Source: Roseovarius bejariae (GTDB taxonomy: Bacteria; Pseudomonadota; Alphaproteobacteria; Rhodobacterales; Rhodobacteraceae). Taken from it: a stretch of 64,000 bases of DNA. The notes below the pieces were generated by a model. The model saw only the letters and a program-made list of their open reading frames with translations, did not search any database and was not told where the DNA came from. The stretch lies in contig NZ_SZWE01000001.1 of the NCBI RefSeq assembly GCF_009669325.1, forward strand, positions 2,485,501 to 2,549,500. The letters are read 5' to 3'. Numbering within the stretch: the first letter of the stretch is position 1; each line of letters opens with the position of its first letter. Made by a program: the position numbers and the translations under genes. Shown in pieces: positions 10,776 through 19,016 of the stretch.

Positions 10776-11440
10776 CGCGGCATTGGCACGGCTTGGGGAA
10801 CTGGCCCTGTCAATATGGCTAGGGCTTCGGGGCGCATCAGAGTGCTGAGAATGGGATCACTGCTGCGAAGACCGCCGGTGTAGGTCCCGTATGCAGGCAT
10901 GATGATCCGGTCGCTGTCGACCAGGAAAGCAGGTCGTGTCACGGGCCGACCGCGTGGACGAAGCGTGACCTTCGGGTGGTAATGGCCGGAAACCTCGCCG
11001 CTTTGGCCGGACTGTGCGATATGGCGAAATGTGAGTGGCGGAAGCGGCAGTTCGTTCATGTGTGCCCCGCCCAGTTCCAAAGGACCCGGATCGTGATTGC
11101 CCTCGATCCAGACCCAGCGCCGCCCCGCCTGCATCGCTGCAATCCATAGCTTTTCCTCGTCTGGCAAAGCTTGTGCAGCGAGGGCGTCATCAAAGCTGTC
11201 ACCGAGGCAGATCACCGTGGTGGCGCGCGTGGTTTTCAGGTCCACCTCCAACCGCGTCAGGGTATCTCTTGTCTCGTAAGGAGGAAGTGGGGGGTCTCCT
11301 ATGCGGGCGCGGCGTTCTGATTTGCCAAGATGTAAATCAGACACGCAAAGCCATGATTTGGAAGGTGCAAAAAGTGCCCCGGAGGCCAAGGCGACAAGTT
11401 CAACACCAGCCAAAGTGAAATTATACCCATTCATTTGCAT
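10772..11440 (-). CDS. pdeM: PdeM, ligase-associated DNA damage response metallophosphoesterase
   Basis: 222 residues. Calcineurin-type metallophosphoesterase motifs are in order: SDLHLGKS, GDSFDD, GNHDPG and GHYHPK, which hold the two-metal centre. The distinctive LHLGK segment and the immediate upstream Lhr-type helicase identify the small PdeM family. That family is usually co-encoded with an ATP-dependent ligase, an exonuclease and this helicase. Only the helicase is here, 32 bp upstream on the same strand. Substrate is presumably damaged or single-stranded DNA, by family inference. Confidence 0.87.
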   Translation of the reverse strand: MQMNGYNFTLAGVELVALASGALFAPSKSWLCVSDLHLGKSERRARIGDPPLPPYETRDTLTRLEVDLKTTRATTVICLGDSFDDALAAQALPDEEKLWIAAMQAGRRWVWIEGNHDPGPLELGGAHMNELPLPPLTFRHIAQSGQSGEVSGHYHPKVTLRPRGRPVTRPAFLVDSDRIIMPAYGTYTGGLRSSDPILSTLMRPEALAILTGPVPQAVPMPR

Positions 11441-11472
11441 TGCTTGCCTTGGGTGCGTGAGGATTGCAACAG

Positions 11473-13890
11473 TCAGTCAGCAAGCCCTGCGGCACGCATC
11501 AGGCGTGCGGTTTCTTCAGCGACCAAGCGCTCTTGTGCGCTGCCTTCGATGGGGGTGCGGCCAGCTTCGAGTAACAATGGAGCGGCGAAAGGGCTGACGC
11601 GTTCTAGGCGGTGCAGGTCAATGCGGCCGTCGATCCGGGCGAGCATTCCCTCGATTCGGCCAAAATCGATCAGGCCGCGCATGGCCTCTTGGCGTGTGAT
11701 CCGCAGGAGGAGATGCTCAGGGTCATACTTCGAGAGAGTGTCATAGAGAATATCGGAGGAAAAGGTGGCTTGCCGCCCGGATTTCCGGGCTTGCGGCGTA
11801 TTGCGTTGGATCAGGCCCGCGATGGTGGCAGAGGCGCGGAAGGTGCGTTTCATCAGGGCGTTCCCGGCGAGCCATTGGTCAAGGCCATCCCGCAGGGCAT
11901 CCGCGTCAAAAAGTGGGCTGGGGTCAATGAGCGGTTCAAGTCCCCAGATCAAGGTCGCATAGTCGGTTGAGACGAAGCCCAAAGGCGCGAGGCCCATGTC
12001 CTCCATCCGTTTGGTGAGAATGAGGCCCAAAGTTTGCTGTGCATTGCGGCCCGCAAAGCCGTAGACGCAGGTGTGTTCGCGGCCTTCATGGGGGAAGGAT
12101 TCGATTAGCAAATGGCGGTTCTCTGGAAGCCGGGAAACCTTGTTTTGCAGGGCGATCCAGTCTCGCGTGTGGTTGGGCAGTTCTGGCCAGTCAGGTTGAT
12201 CGAGTATGTGCAGGATACGAAGACTTAGCTGTGTCGAGGTGGCAAATTTGGTGCCCATGAAGGTAGCGATCCTAGGCTTGCGGCCTTTGTCACGGCTGAC
12301 TTCGACCACCATTTCGCGCAAGGATTCAAACTTGACGATCTGCCCGCCGATCAGGAATGTATCGCCGGGGGTGAGGGAGGCGGCAAAGCCTTCTTCGATC
12401 TCGCCCAAGGGCCTGCCGCCGCGTGTCCGTCTTATACGGACCTTGAGGGTGTCGGTGTCTTGAATTGTGCCGATATTCATACGGATCAGGCGCGCGCTGC
12501 GCGGGTCGCGCAGGTGCCATTGGCCATTGGTGTCTTGTTTGAGGCGTTGCCATTGGTCATAGGCGCGTAGGGCGTAGCCGCCGGTGGCGCAGAATTCGAG
12601 GCAATCGTTGAAATCTTCGTGTGCAAGCTTGGCGTAGGGGCCAGCGGTGCGGACCTCGTTATAAAGCACTTGCGCATTGAATGGTCCGGCACATGCGGCG
12701 ATCAGGATATGCTGACACAGGACATCCAGTGGACCGGGCCCACGATTTTCTCCATCCAGATCATGGGCTTGGACCGCCTCGAGCGCGGCTTGACACTCGA
12801 TCACCTCAAAGCGATTTGCAGGAACCAGAAGGGCCTTGGATGGGGCGTTGTAGCGGTGATTGGCGCGGCCGATGCGTTGAACGAGGCGCTTGACGTTTTT
12901 GGGCGCTCCCAGTTGGATGACAAGGTCGACATCACCCCAATCGATACCCAGATCAAGCGAGCCGGTGCACACGATCGCGCGCAGGTCGCCACGGGCCATG
13001 GCGGCCTCGACCCGTTCGCGTTGTGTGCGGTCAAGGGAGCCGTGGTGAATGCCGATTGGCAGACCTTCGTCATTGGCAAGCCACAGATTATGGAAGAAAA
13101 TTTCCGCCTGAGCGCGGGTGTTATGGAAGATCAGTGTGGTCTTGTGGCGCTTGATTTCCTCCAGCACCGCGGGGATGGCATATGCCGCGCCGCCACCCGC
13201 CCAAGGGGGCGTGGCTTCCGAGATATCAAGCATGGAAATATCCGGCTCGGGCCCCGGATCAGCGGTGAGGATATGGCACGGGTCGGGATGGCGGGCTAGA
13301 AATTTCGCAATAGAATCAGGATCTTCAACGGTAGCAGACAGCCCGACGCGGCGCAGGCCGGGGCAAATTGCCTGTAGCCGGGAGAGGGCCAGCATCAATT
13401 GATCGCCGCGCTTGGACTCGGCCAGTGCGTGGATTTCATCAATCACCACCCGTTGAAGGCCCGCGAACATGCGCGGCGCATCCTCGTAAGATATTAATAA
13501 TGCAAGGCTTTCCGGTGTGGTGAGTAGAATGTCAGGCGGCGCAGCGCGTTGCCGCCGCTTGCGGCTGGCGGGGGTGTCGCCGGTGCGATCCTCGACCCGA
13601 ATGGGCAAATCCATCTCAGAAATGGGGGCCATCAGATTGCGTTTGATATCTGCGGCAAGTGCCTTCAGGGGCGAAATATAGAGGGTATGTATGACGTCGG
13701 TATCACGTCGGTATTCCGACAGTTCCGCAAGCGTCGGCAAAAACCCCGCCAATGTCTTGCCGCCACCCGTTGGCGCAATGAGAAGCGTCGCAGGATCTGC
13801 GGAGCGGTCCAGCATCTCTTGTTGGTGCGGATGGATGGACCAGCCGCGATCGGAAAACCAGTGGTGAATTGTGTCGGGCAGGTCGCGCAT
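11473..13890 (-). CDS. Lhr-type ligase-associated DEXH-box DNA helicase
   Basis: 805 residues from the ATG at 13890 (MRDLPDTIHHWF), which fits homolog N-termini. An ATG at 13926 adds 12 residues, and neither has a good ribosome-binding site. SF2 helicase motifs: LLIAPTGGGKTLAGF (Walker A), LYISPLKALA, TTPESLALL, VIDEIHAL (DEIH box), GLSATVEDP and, in the second RecA domain, QRIGRANHR. The long C-terminal region is the Lhr winged-helix and beta-barrel module. The protein is predicted to unwind nucleic acid during repair together with PdeM, encoded just downstream. Confidence 0.9.
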   Translation of the reverse strand: MRDLPDTIHHWFSDRGWSIHPHQQEMLDRSADPATLLIAPTGGGKTLAGFLPTLAELSEYRRDTDVIHTLYISPLKALAADIKRNLMAPISEMDLPIRVEDRTGDTPASRKRRQRAAPPDILLTTPESLALLISYEDAPRMFAGLQRVVIDEIHALAESKRGDQLMLALSRLQAICPGLRRVGLSATVEDPDSIAKFLARHPDPCHILTADPGPEPDISMLDISEATPPWAGGGAAYAIPAVLEEIKRHKTTLIFHNTRAQAEIFFHNLWLANDEGLPIGIHHGSLDRTQRERVEAAMARGDLRAIVCTGSLDLGIDWGDVDLVIQLGAPKNVKRLVQRIGRANHRYNAPSKALLVPANRFEVIECQAALEAVQAHDLDGENRGPGPLDVLCQHILIAACAGPFNAQVLYNEVRTAGPYAKLAHEDFNDCLEFCATGGYALRAYDQWQRLKQDTNGQWHLRDPRSARLIRMNIGTIQDTDTLKVRIRRTRGGRPLGEIEEGFAASLTPGDTFLIGGQIVKFESLREMVVEVSRDKGRKPRIATFMGTKFATSTQLSLRILHILDQPDWPELPNHTRDWIALQNKVSRLPENRHLLIESFPHEGREHTCVYGFAGRNAQQTLGLILTKRMEDMGLAPLGFVSTDYATLIWGLEPLIDPSPLFDADALRDGLDQWLAGNALMKRTFRASATIAGLIQRNTPQARKSGRQATFSSDILYDTLSKYDPEHLLLRITRQEAMRGLIDFGRIEGMLARIDGRIDLHRLERVSPFAAPLLLEAGRTPIEGSAQERLVAEETARLMRAAGLAD

Positions 13891-14038
13891 GGGGAAGAAT
13901 ATAGCGCGCTGACGGGCCGTGAACATGGGGCAAGGACGATGTTCAACACAGCATGACGGCTATGCAGTATTCGCGCGACGGGATAGTCGGCGATGCGCGT
14001 TGAACAAGGCAAAAGAGAGTATCTTGAAAGGATTATCC

Positions 14039-14521
14039 ATGCCCACCCTACGCCAGTTTGCAACCCCCGTCACAATCGGTGCCTTCCTCCTGTCTGCCGT
14101 GACCGGTGTTTTGATGTTTTTCCATCTCGATGCCGGGTTGAACAAGGCCGCGCATGAATGGTTGAGTTGGGCGCTTGTGGCCGGGGTTCTGGCGCATCTC
14201 ACGGTGAACTACCGGGCCTTCAAGGGGTATCTGAAACGTCCCCTTGCGCGCGGCGTGATGGCGGGTTTTGCAATTGTTTTGGTCGCTTCGTTCCTGCCGT
14301 TGGCCGGATCCTCGGGGAGCCCGGTTCCGGTTGTCATGGACGGCTTGGCAAAAGCCCCGGTGGTCAAGGTGATCGCCCTGACCGGACAAGAGGAGCCTTT
14401 GGTCCTGTCGCGGCTCGCAGCGGCGGGCTTTGATGCCGATCCGCAGCAAACCATCGCCAGCCTGTCGGGCGGCGACCGGGGCGCACAAGGTGAAATCCTG
14501 AAGGCGATTTTTGCTGAATAA
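14039..14521 (+). CDS. DUF4405-type membrane protein
   Basis: 160 residues from ATG 14039, which has AAAGGA eight bases upstream. Three hydrophobic helices (about 10-30, 42-62 and 78-95) carry histidines in MFFHLD, AAHEW and LAHLTVN, the spacing expected of heme-ligating membrane domains of the DUF4405 or flavinylation-associated cytochrome group. The last 60 residues are soluble and include ALTGQEEPLVLSRLAAAGF, similar to a small ligand-binding add-on. It stands alone, divergent from lhr and convergent with the Tad ATPase. Heme binding is inferred, not shown. Confidence 0.72.
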   Translation: MPTLRQFATPVTIGAFLLSAVTGVLMFFHLDAGLNKAAHEWLSWALVAGVLAHLTVNYRAFKGYLKRPLARGVMAGFAIVLVASFLPLAGSSGSPVPVVMDGLAKAPVVKVIALTGQEEPLVLSRLAAAGFDADPQQTIASLSGGDRGAQGEILKAIFAE

Positions 14522-14547
14522 CAAAAGGCCGCGGTGTCCCGCGGCCC
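14522..14547. terminator. Bidirectional hairpin terminator between the DUF4405 gene and the Tad locus
   Basis: GGCCGCGG (14527-14534) and CCGCGGCC (14539-14546) form an 8-bp stem with a TGTC loop. On the minus strand it is followed by TTTTG, making it a plausible end for the Tad transcript. On the plus strand it starts 5 bp after the DUF4405-gene stop. Confidence 0.65.
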
Positions 14548-14568
14548 TCTTCTGGCGGCCACTTGGCG

Positions 14569-15882
14569 TTATTTTACAATTTTTTCGTCCTTGACGAACA
14601 TGTTCGCCCATGCCCGGTCGATCAGGTCCGGGGTCATTTGATAGGGGATGCCCTCGAATTCACAGATCGCGATCATCTGGTCGATCAGGAAGTTCGGCTG
14701 ATAGTTGGCATAGATGTTGTCAATGGTGGGGTATTTGACCTTGAGCAAATGCACCAGTGCCGATTCATCCAGTGGCATGCCTTTCTTCTTGGCGACCATG
14801 GCAAAAATCTTCAGGAAGTTCTGCTGGTTCGGCCCGTCGATCTTGATCTTGAAGAAGATACGCCGCAGGGCGGCTTGGTCGAAGATCTCGTTGGGGTGGA
14901 AGTTGGTCGAGAAGATCACCAGCGTATCGAAGGGCACTTCGAATTTCTCGCCGGATTGCAGGGCGAGGATATCCTTGTTTTCTTCCAGCGGAACAATCCA
15001 GCGGTTCACAAGGCTTTGCGGCGGTTCGGCCTGACGACCCAAGTCGTCGACGATGAAGATGCCGCCGGTGGATTTGAGTTGCAGCGGCGCCTGATAGGTG
15101 CGGGCCGTCGGGTTATAGACAAGGTCAAGCATGTCGAGACTGAGTTCGCCGCCGGTGATCACGGTCGGGCGTTCACAGCGGACGTACCGTGTGTCGAAGG
15201 TGCGCTTGCGGCGCAGGCTGTTGGGATCATCGACCTCGACCTCGGCCTTGGAGTGCACGATGGGATCGTAGACGGTGATAACCTGACCGGAATATTCGAT
15301 GGCGCGGGGCACATAAATCTTGTCGCCCATGGCGTCGCGGATACCGTTTGAGATACTGGATTTCCCGTTGCCCGGTGGGCCATACATCAGGATCGAACGC
15401 CCCGATGAGACCGCCGGGCCGAGGTTGCTGAGCAGATTTTCCGGCAGCACGAGGTGGCCCATGGATCCGGTCAGGTCATCGCGCGTGATCTGGATGTCGC
15501 GGATGGATTGGCGTTGGATTTGTTCACGGTAGACGGACAGCGGCACCGGCATGGCACCGAAGTATTCCGATTGGGCCAGGGCATCGAGTGCGCGGGTCTT
15601 GCCCGCGTCTGTCAACTCATAGCCCATTTCGCCGCTGGAATTGTTGGCGTTCAGCGTGCCCGTGGCCTGCAACAGTGTTTGCTTGCGGGCCATGTCCACC
15701 AGTTCTTGTGTTACAGCGCGAGGCAGGCAAACGGCCTCGGCCAGTTCGCTAACCTCGGTGACGTTCTTGCGGAACATGGTCTTGAGAAGGATGTCCCGCA
15801 TCATCACGATGGGGAGTTGCATGTCTTCAAGGCTGCTGGGCGGCGGGGGCGGCTGAACGCCTTGGCTGACTTGCATGTTCAT
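14569..15882 (-). CDS. Uncharacterised AAA+ ATPase at the end of the Tad pilus locus
   Basis: 437 residues. After a Pro-rich start (PPPPP at residues 11-15), residues about 30-95 look like a winged helix (LLKTMFRKNVTEVSELAEAV to YELTDAGKTRALD). The AAA+ core has Walker A GPPGNGKS (168-175), Walker B IFIVDD (275-280), sensor 1 STN (325-327) and an RR pair at 340-341 that could supply the arginine finger. It is not a recognised Tad/Cpa component, yet it is the last gene of the minus-strand pilus locus, downstream of cpaA. It may act as a regulator or remodelling ATPase; the function is unknown. Confidence 0.75.
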   Translation of the reverse strand: MNMQVSQGVQPPPPPSSLEDMQLPIVMMRDILLKTMFRKNVTEVSELAEAVCLPRAVTQELVDMARKQTLLQATGTLNANNSSGEMGYELTDAGKTRALDALAQSEYFGAMPVPLSVYREQIQRQSIRDIQITRDDLTGSMGHLVLPENLLSNLGPAVSSGRSILMYGPPGNGKSSISNGIRDAMGDKIYVPRAIEYSGQVITVYDPIVHSKAEVEVDDPNSLRRKRTFDTRYVRCERPTVITGGELSLDMLDLVYNPTARTYQAPLQLKSTGGIFIVDDLGRQAEPPQSLVNRWIVPLEENKDILALQSGEKFEVPFDTLVIFSTNFHPNEIFDQAALRRIFFKIKIDGPNQQNFLKIFAMVAKKKGMPLDESALVHLLKVKYPTIDNIYANYQPNFLIDQMIAICEFEGIPYQMTPDLIDRAWANMFVKDEKIVK

Positions 15883-16006
15883 GGTGTATTGCCCGTGTTT
15901 TTGTCATGGTTGCAATTCCCGAGCCTGTCGGGTTGCTGTGACGGTGCCGCAAAACTTGGGTGAAAATATGTTCTCGCGCGGGCGTTGCAGGGGCATGGGG
16001 CGCGCG

Positions 16007-16540
16007 TTACTGCCCCAGAAACGCGCCCAGAACCAAGTAGCTGGAAAGAGCCAATGCAAGCCCCGTGCCCATGGGGATGGTCAGTTTCTTGCCCTTCCCG
16101 ACAGCGTCGGTTTTCGTGGGGTCAAGTTTTTCCCAAGTGGCCCAATGGGGGGCCAGATCCTTGAGCGGGGAATGCATGGTGATCAACACCGCGAGGGTCG
16201 ATCCGATGAGCGCCGCCAAAAGGATGAATATGGCTATGCCCGCGTCTCCGGGATGCACGAAAAGGGCTACCGCTGCCATGAATTTCACGTCGCCACCACC
16301 CATTTGCCGGGCCATCCACATTAGGAAGCCATAGATGAAAGCAATGGCATAACCTGCAAAGCGCCAGAGGAAATCCGGTAGGGGCAGGGTGGCAAGGCCG
16401 ATGATCACGAAGACGGCGAAAAGCGCCCAGACGGTCGCATTCGCGATCCGCTTGTACTTCATGTCTATGTAAAACGTGAGAATGCTGATCGGCACGCAGA
16501 ACAGCGCAAACAGCATGGCCTGAAAGGCGTCAATTTGCAT
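16007..16540 (-). CDS. cpaA: CpaA/TadV-type prepilin peptidase (A24 family)
   Basis: 177 residues, short and without the N-terminal methylase domain, as in CpaA/TadV. The two catalytic aspartates are visible: Asp26 in TFYIDMKYK and Asp84 in the GGGDVK signature. Several hydrophobic helices span the protein. It would cleave the leader from Flp-like prepilins and pseudopilins at the inner membrane. It lies 29 bp downstream of a TPR lipoprotein gene in the Tad locus, and its substrates here include the two Flp-like proteins at 26.4-26.9 kb. Confidence 0.92.
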   Translation of the reverse strand: MQIDAFQAMLFALFCVPISILTFYIDMKYKRIANATVWALFAVFVIIGLATLPLPDFLWRFAGYAIAFIYGFLMWMARQMGGGDVKFMAAVALFVHPGDAGIAIFILLAALIGSTLAVLITMHSPLKDLAPHWATWEKLDPTKTDAVGKGKKLTIPMGTGLALALSSYLVLGAFLGQ

Positions 16541-16569
16541 GCCCGGAATCCTTTACCCGAACCGGAAGG

Positions 16570-17415
16570 TCAGCCTTCGAGCGCGCGCAGTGAACGCACG
16601 GCTTCTTCGAAGTGCTGCGGGTGGGTGTCGATGGCGTCACGCAGCAGGCCCTTGCCGATGCCGGTATCGCCCTGCTTGATGGCTGAAAGCCCAAGGGTAT
16701 AGAGAAGTTGCGCGCGCTCTTCCTGTGATGTGGACATAACCGGTAGCGAGTATTTCTGTTGCGCGCCACGCGCCAGAATGAGGTTGTTCTTGGCGGTGAA
16801 TAGGCTGTCATCCTGGCGGATCGCATCCGAGAACAGGCTTTCGGCGGCGGCGAAATCCCCACGGGTCAGTTTGGAATATCCCCAGTTGTTCATCACGCCG
16901 GCCGGCCGGGTCGTGAGGCCCACGGCGGTTTCATAGAAACTGTCGGCTTTCTTCCACTCCTGATTGCTGTCGGCGATCATCGCCTCAAGCCGATAGCGTT
17001 TGAAGGTTTCGAAGGTGGGTGGGATGCTATCGAGAACGGTGTCGGCGCGGTCCCATTCGTTGTTGCGGATCAGCGCATCGGCCAGATCGACGCGGTCATC
17101 GTCGGTGGCTTCGTCATGTTCGGTCACCTTTTTCCATGCCGGTACGGCCTCGGTGAAGCGCTTGGCACGGATGAGTGACTTGGCCAGACCGCGTTGCAAG
17201 TCGATACGTTTGGGTTGTTCCCCCACGGCCCGCTGGAAATAGGCGACGGCCTCGTTCGGGTCGGCCACGGAAAGCATGACATCGTTGAGGTTGGTCTCAT
17301 CAACGACATTCACGCCTTGAAAAGCGCGGTCCACGTCTTGCCCTTCGGTTTCAGAGCATGCCGAAACGGTGAATGCGCCTGCAACGCACATGGAAAGAAG
17401 AATAGGGTGGCGCAT
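16570..17415 (-). CDS. tadD: TadD-like TPR lipoprotein
   Basis: 281 residues with a signal peptide ending in a lipobox-like SAC (Cys20). The rest is made of tetratricopeptide helices (for example AVAYFQRAVGEQPKRIDLQRGLAKSL, then LADALIRNNEWDRAD). TadD-type TPR lipoproteins help localise or assemble the CpaC secretin at the outer membrane. A second, smaller TPR lipoprotein lies directly upstream, so which one is the functional TadD is unclear. Same operon as tadC and cpaA. Confidence 0.82.
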   Translation of the reverse strand: MRHPILLSMCVAGAFTVSACSETEGQDVDRAFQGVNVVDETNLNDVMLSVADPNEAVAYFQRAVGEQPKRIDLQRGLAKSLIRAKRFTEAVPAWKKVTEHDEATDDDRVDLADALIRNNEWDRADTVLDSIPPTFETFKRYRLEAMIADSNQEWKKADSFYETAVGLTTRPAGVMNNWGYSKLTRGDFAAAESLFSDAIRQDDSLFTAKNNLILARGAQQKYSLPVMSTSQEERAQLLYTLGLSAIKQGDTGIGKGLLRDAIDTHPQHFEEAVRSLRALEG

Positions 17416-17445
17416 GTTTGCGTCCTTTTACTGCCTTCGCCTCGA

Positions 17446-18003
17446 TCATGGTATCTTGCGGATCAGGTAGTCGCTGCTACCCCGCCGTACCAATTTGTAG
17501 TCTTGTTCTTTTCGTTCACCATAATCGGAATTTTCCGATTTTGCGAGTGCTAACCGCAAATTGTCGCGAATTGAGTCACTTTGGCCATTGTCTATGGCAT
17601 ATGCGCGACGGAATACCTGTGCCGCTTCGGCGGTTTTCCCGCGTTCCATGAGGACAACGCCGAGGTTGTTCCACACTTCCGGGGCGTCTTCGTCTTTCTC
17701 GATGGCATCACGGAGCAGGCGTTCGGCGGTGCCGAGGCGGCCAAGGGCAAGGTTGGCGCTGCCGATGCCGGCAATCACCTCCGCTGTCATGCCTTGGGTC
17801 ACGGCGGCACGCGAGTAAGCGTCAATCGCCAGCTCGTATTCGCCGGCATCCATCAGACGGTGCCCGACGATCATGCCATCGACGGCCTCGCCATTCTTGG
17901 CCACGCCGGGGGCATAGGGATTGTCACCTGACACAGTTTCGCCCTGTCCGGTGCATCCGGCCAGGGCGAGGATCAGAAAAGAAGTGGCGCTTGCCCGTAT
18001 CAT
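17446..18003 (-). CDS. Second TadD-like TPR lipoprotein
   Basis: 185 residues. The lipobox LAGC gives Cys17, followed by TPR units such as EYELAIDAYSRAAVTQG and APEVWNNLGVVLMERGKTAEAAQVFRRAYAID. It shares the lipoprotein-plus-TPR plan with the 281-residue neighbour downstream but is shorter, so the pair looks like a divided TadD role or an old duplication. The start codon is 20 bp after the tadC stop. Expected location is the inner face of the outer membrane, as a pilotin-like factor. Confidence 0.82.
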   Translation of the reverse strand: MIRASATSFLILALAGCTGQGETVSGDNPYAPGVAKNGEAVDGMIVGHRLMDAGEYELAIDAYSRAAVTQGMTAEVIAGIGSANLALGRLGTAERLLRDAIEKDEDAPEVWNNLGVVLMERGKTAEAAQVFRRAYAIDNGQSDSIRDNLRLALAKSENSDYGERKEQDYKLVRRGSSDYLIRKIP

Positions 18004-18023
18004 CGCACCCTTGATGCCGTCGG

Positions 18024-19004
18024 TTATTTCATTTGCCCTAATAGCTCCATAATCCCGAGGACCGATGGACCCACCAGAATAATCAGCAATGGGGGCACTG
18101 TAAGCATCATGGTGGCCAATGTCATCTTGGTTGGCAGCTTGTTGGCTTTTTCTTCGGCGCGCATGACGCGTTTGTCACGCATTTCCCCCGCATAGACCCG
18201 CAGGGCATCGGCAATTGATGTCCCGAAAGACTGCGACTGGATCAATACTGTGACGAAACTGGAGATGTCTTGCACCCCGCAGCGGTCGGACATTTCGTTG
18301 AGCACGGAGGGCTTGTCGCGGCCTGCCTTGATCTGGTGGGCGACGATTTCATATTCCTCGGCCAGAGCGGGAAAAGAAACTCGGATTTCACGCGCGACCC
18401 GGATGATCGCCTGATCCATGGATTGGCCCGCTTCCACGCAGGTCAGCATCATGTCGAGACTGTCGGGAAAGCCGTTGGAGATCTCTTCCTGGCGTTGTTG
18501 CAGACGTTTGTTGACCCAGGTTTTGGGAAGAATGTAGCCAATAGCACCAGGGCCGAGGATGTACATCAGCGTCTGCTGCGTGGTGGCTTCATCGCCGGAT
18601 ACGAAGATGAGGAAATACAAGACACCCAGCACAAGGAACCCAAGGCCAAGCGCGAATTGAGCAAAATGGAAGTAGCGCACGGCATCGCGACTGCGATAGC
18701 CCGCCTGCATCAGTGTCAGGCGGATTTGAGACAGTTGCTTGGCATCTTTCGGCTCAAGGAAGTTGGCGTATTTGTCCAGCTTCTCGTTCCGGGTGCCGGT
18801 GCGCAGTTTCTTCTTCGGCTGCAACTCGCTTTGGGTGTCGCGCGAATTTTTCTTGAGCTTTTCCAGAGGGTCTTTCGAATCTTGAATAAGCAGGGGGATC
18901 GTTACGAGAACCAGGATCACACCGAGTGTCCCGACCGCGATAAGCGGTCCGAAGGGGCCCATCAGGTCGGTCAGCATGGTTTGCATGTTGGAAAGGAATT
19001 GCAT
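18024..19004 (-). CDS. tadC: TadC, inner-membrane platform protein (T2SF family)
   Basis: 326 residues with an N-terminal helix (about 18-40), a central pair of helices (about 120-155) and a C-terminal hydrophobic hairpin near 290-320. The type II secretion F-domain is recognisable by DSLDMMLTCVEAGQSMDQAI and later VLIQSQSFGTSIADALRVYA. TadB and TadC form the inner-membrane platform that couples the CpaF ATPase to pilin extrusion. The gene begins 12 bp after the tadB stop. Confidence 0.93.
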   Translation of the reverse strand: MQFLSNMQTMLTDLMGPFGPLIAVGTLGVILVLVTIPLLIQDSKDPLEKLKKNSRDTQSELQPKKKLRTGTRNEKLDKYANFLEPKDAKQLSQIRLTLMQAGYRSRDAVRYFHFAQFALGLGFLVLGVLYFLIFVSGDEATTQQTLMYILGPGAIGYILPKTWVNKRLQQRQEEISNGFPDSLDMMLTCVEAGQSMDQAIIRVAREIRVSFPALAEEYEIVAHQIKAGRDKPSVLNEMSDRCGVQDISSFVTVLIQSQSFGTSIADALRVYAGEMRDKRVMRAEEKANKLPTKMTLATMMLTVPPLLIILVGPSVLGIMELLGQMK

Positions 19005-19016
19005 GACGGTGTCCTT

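Noticed and set aside
14563..15351. A 262-codon plus-strand frame opposite the AAA+ ATPase gene
   Set aside because: The minus strand encodes complete Walker A, Walker B and sensor motifs; the plus frame shows none and is an antisense artefact.
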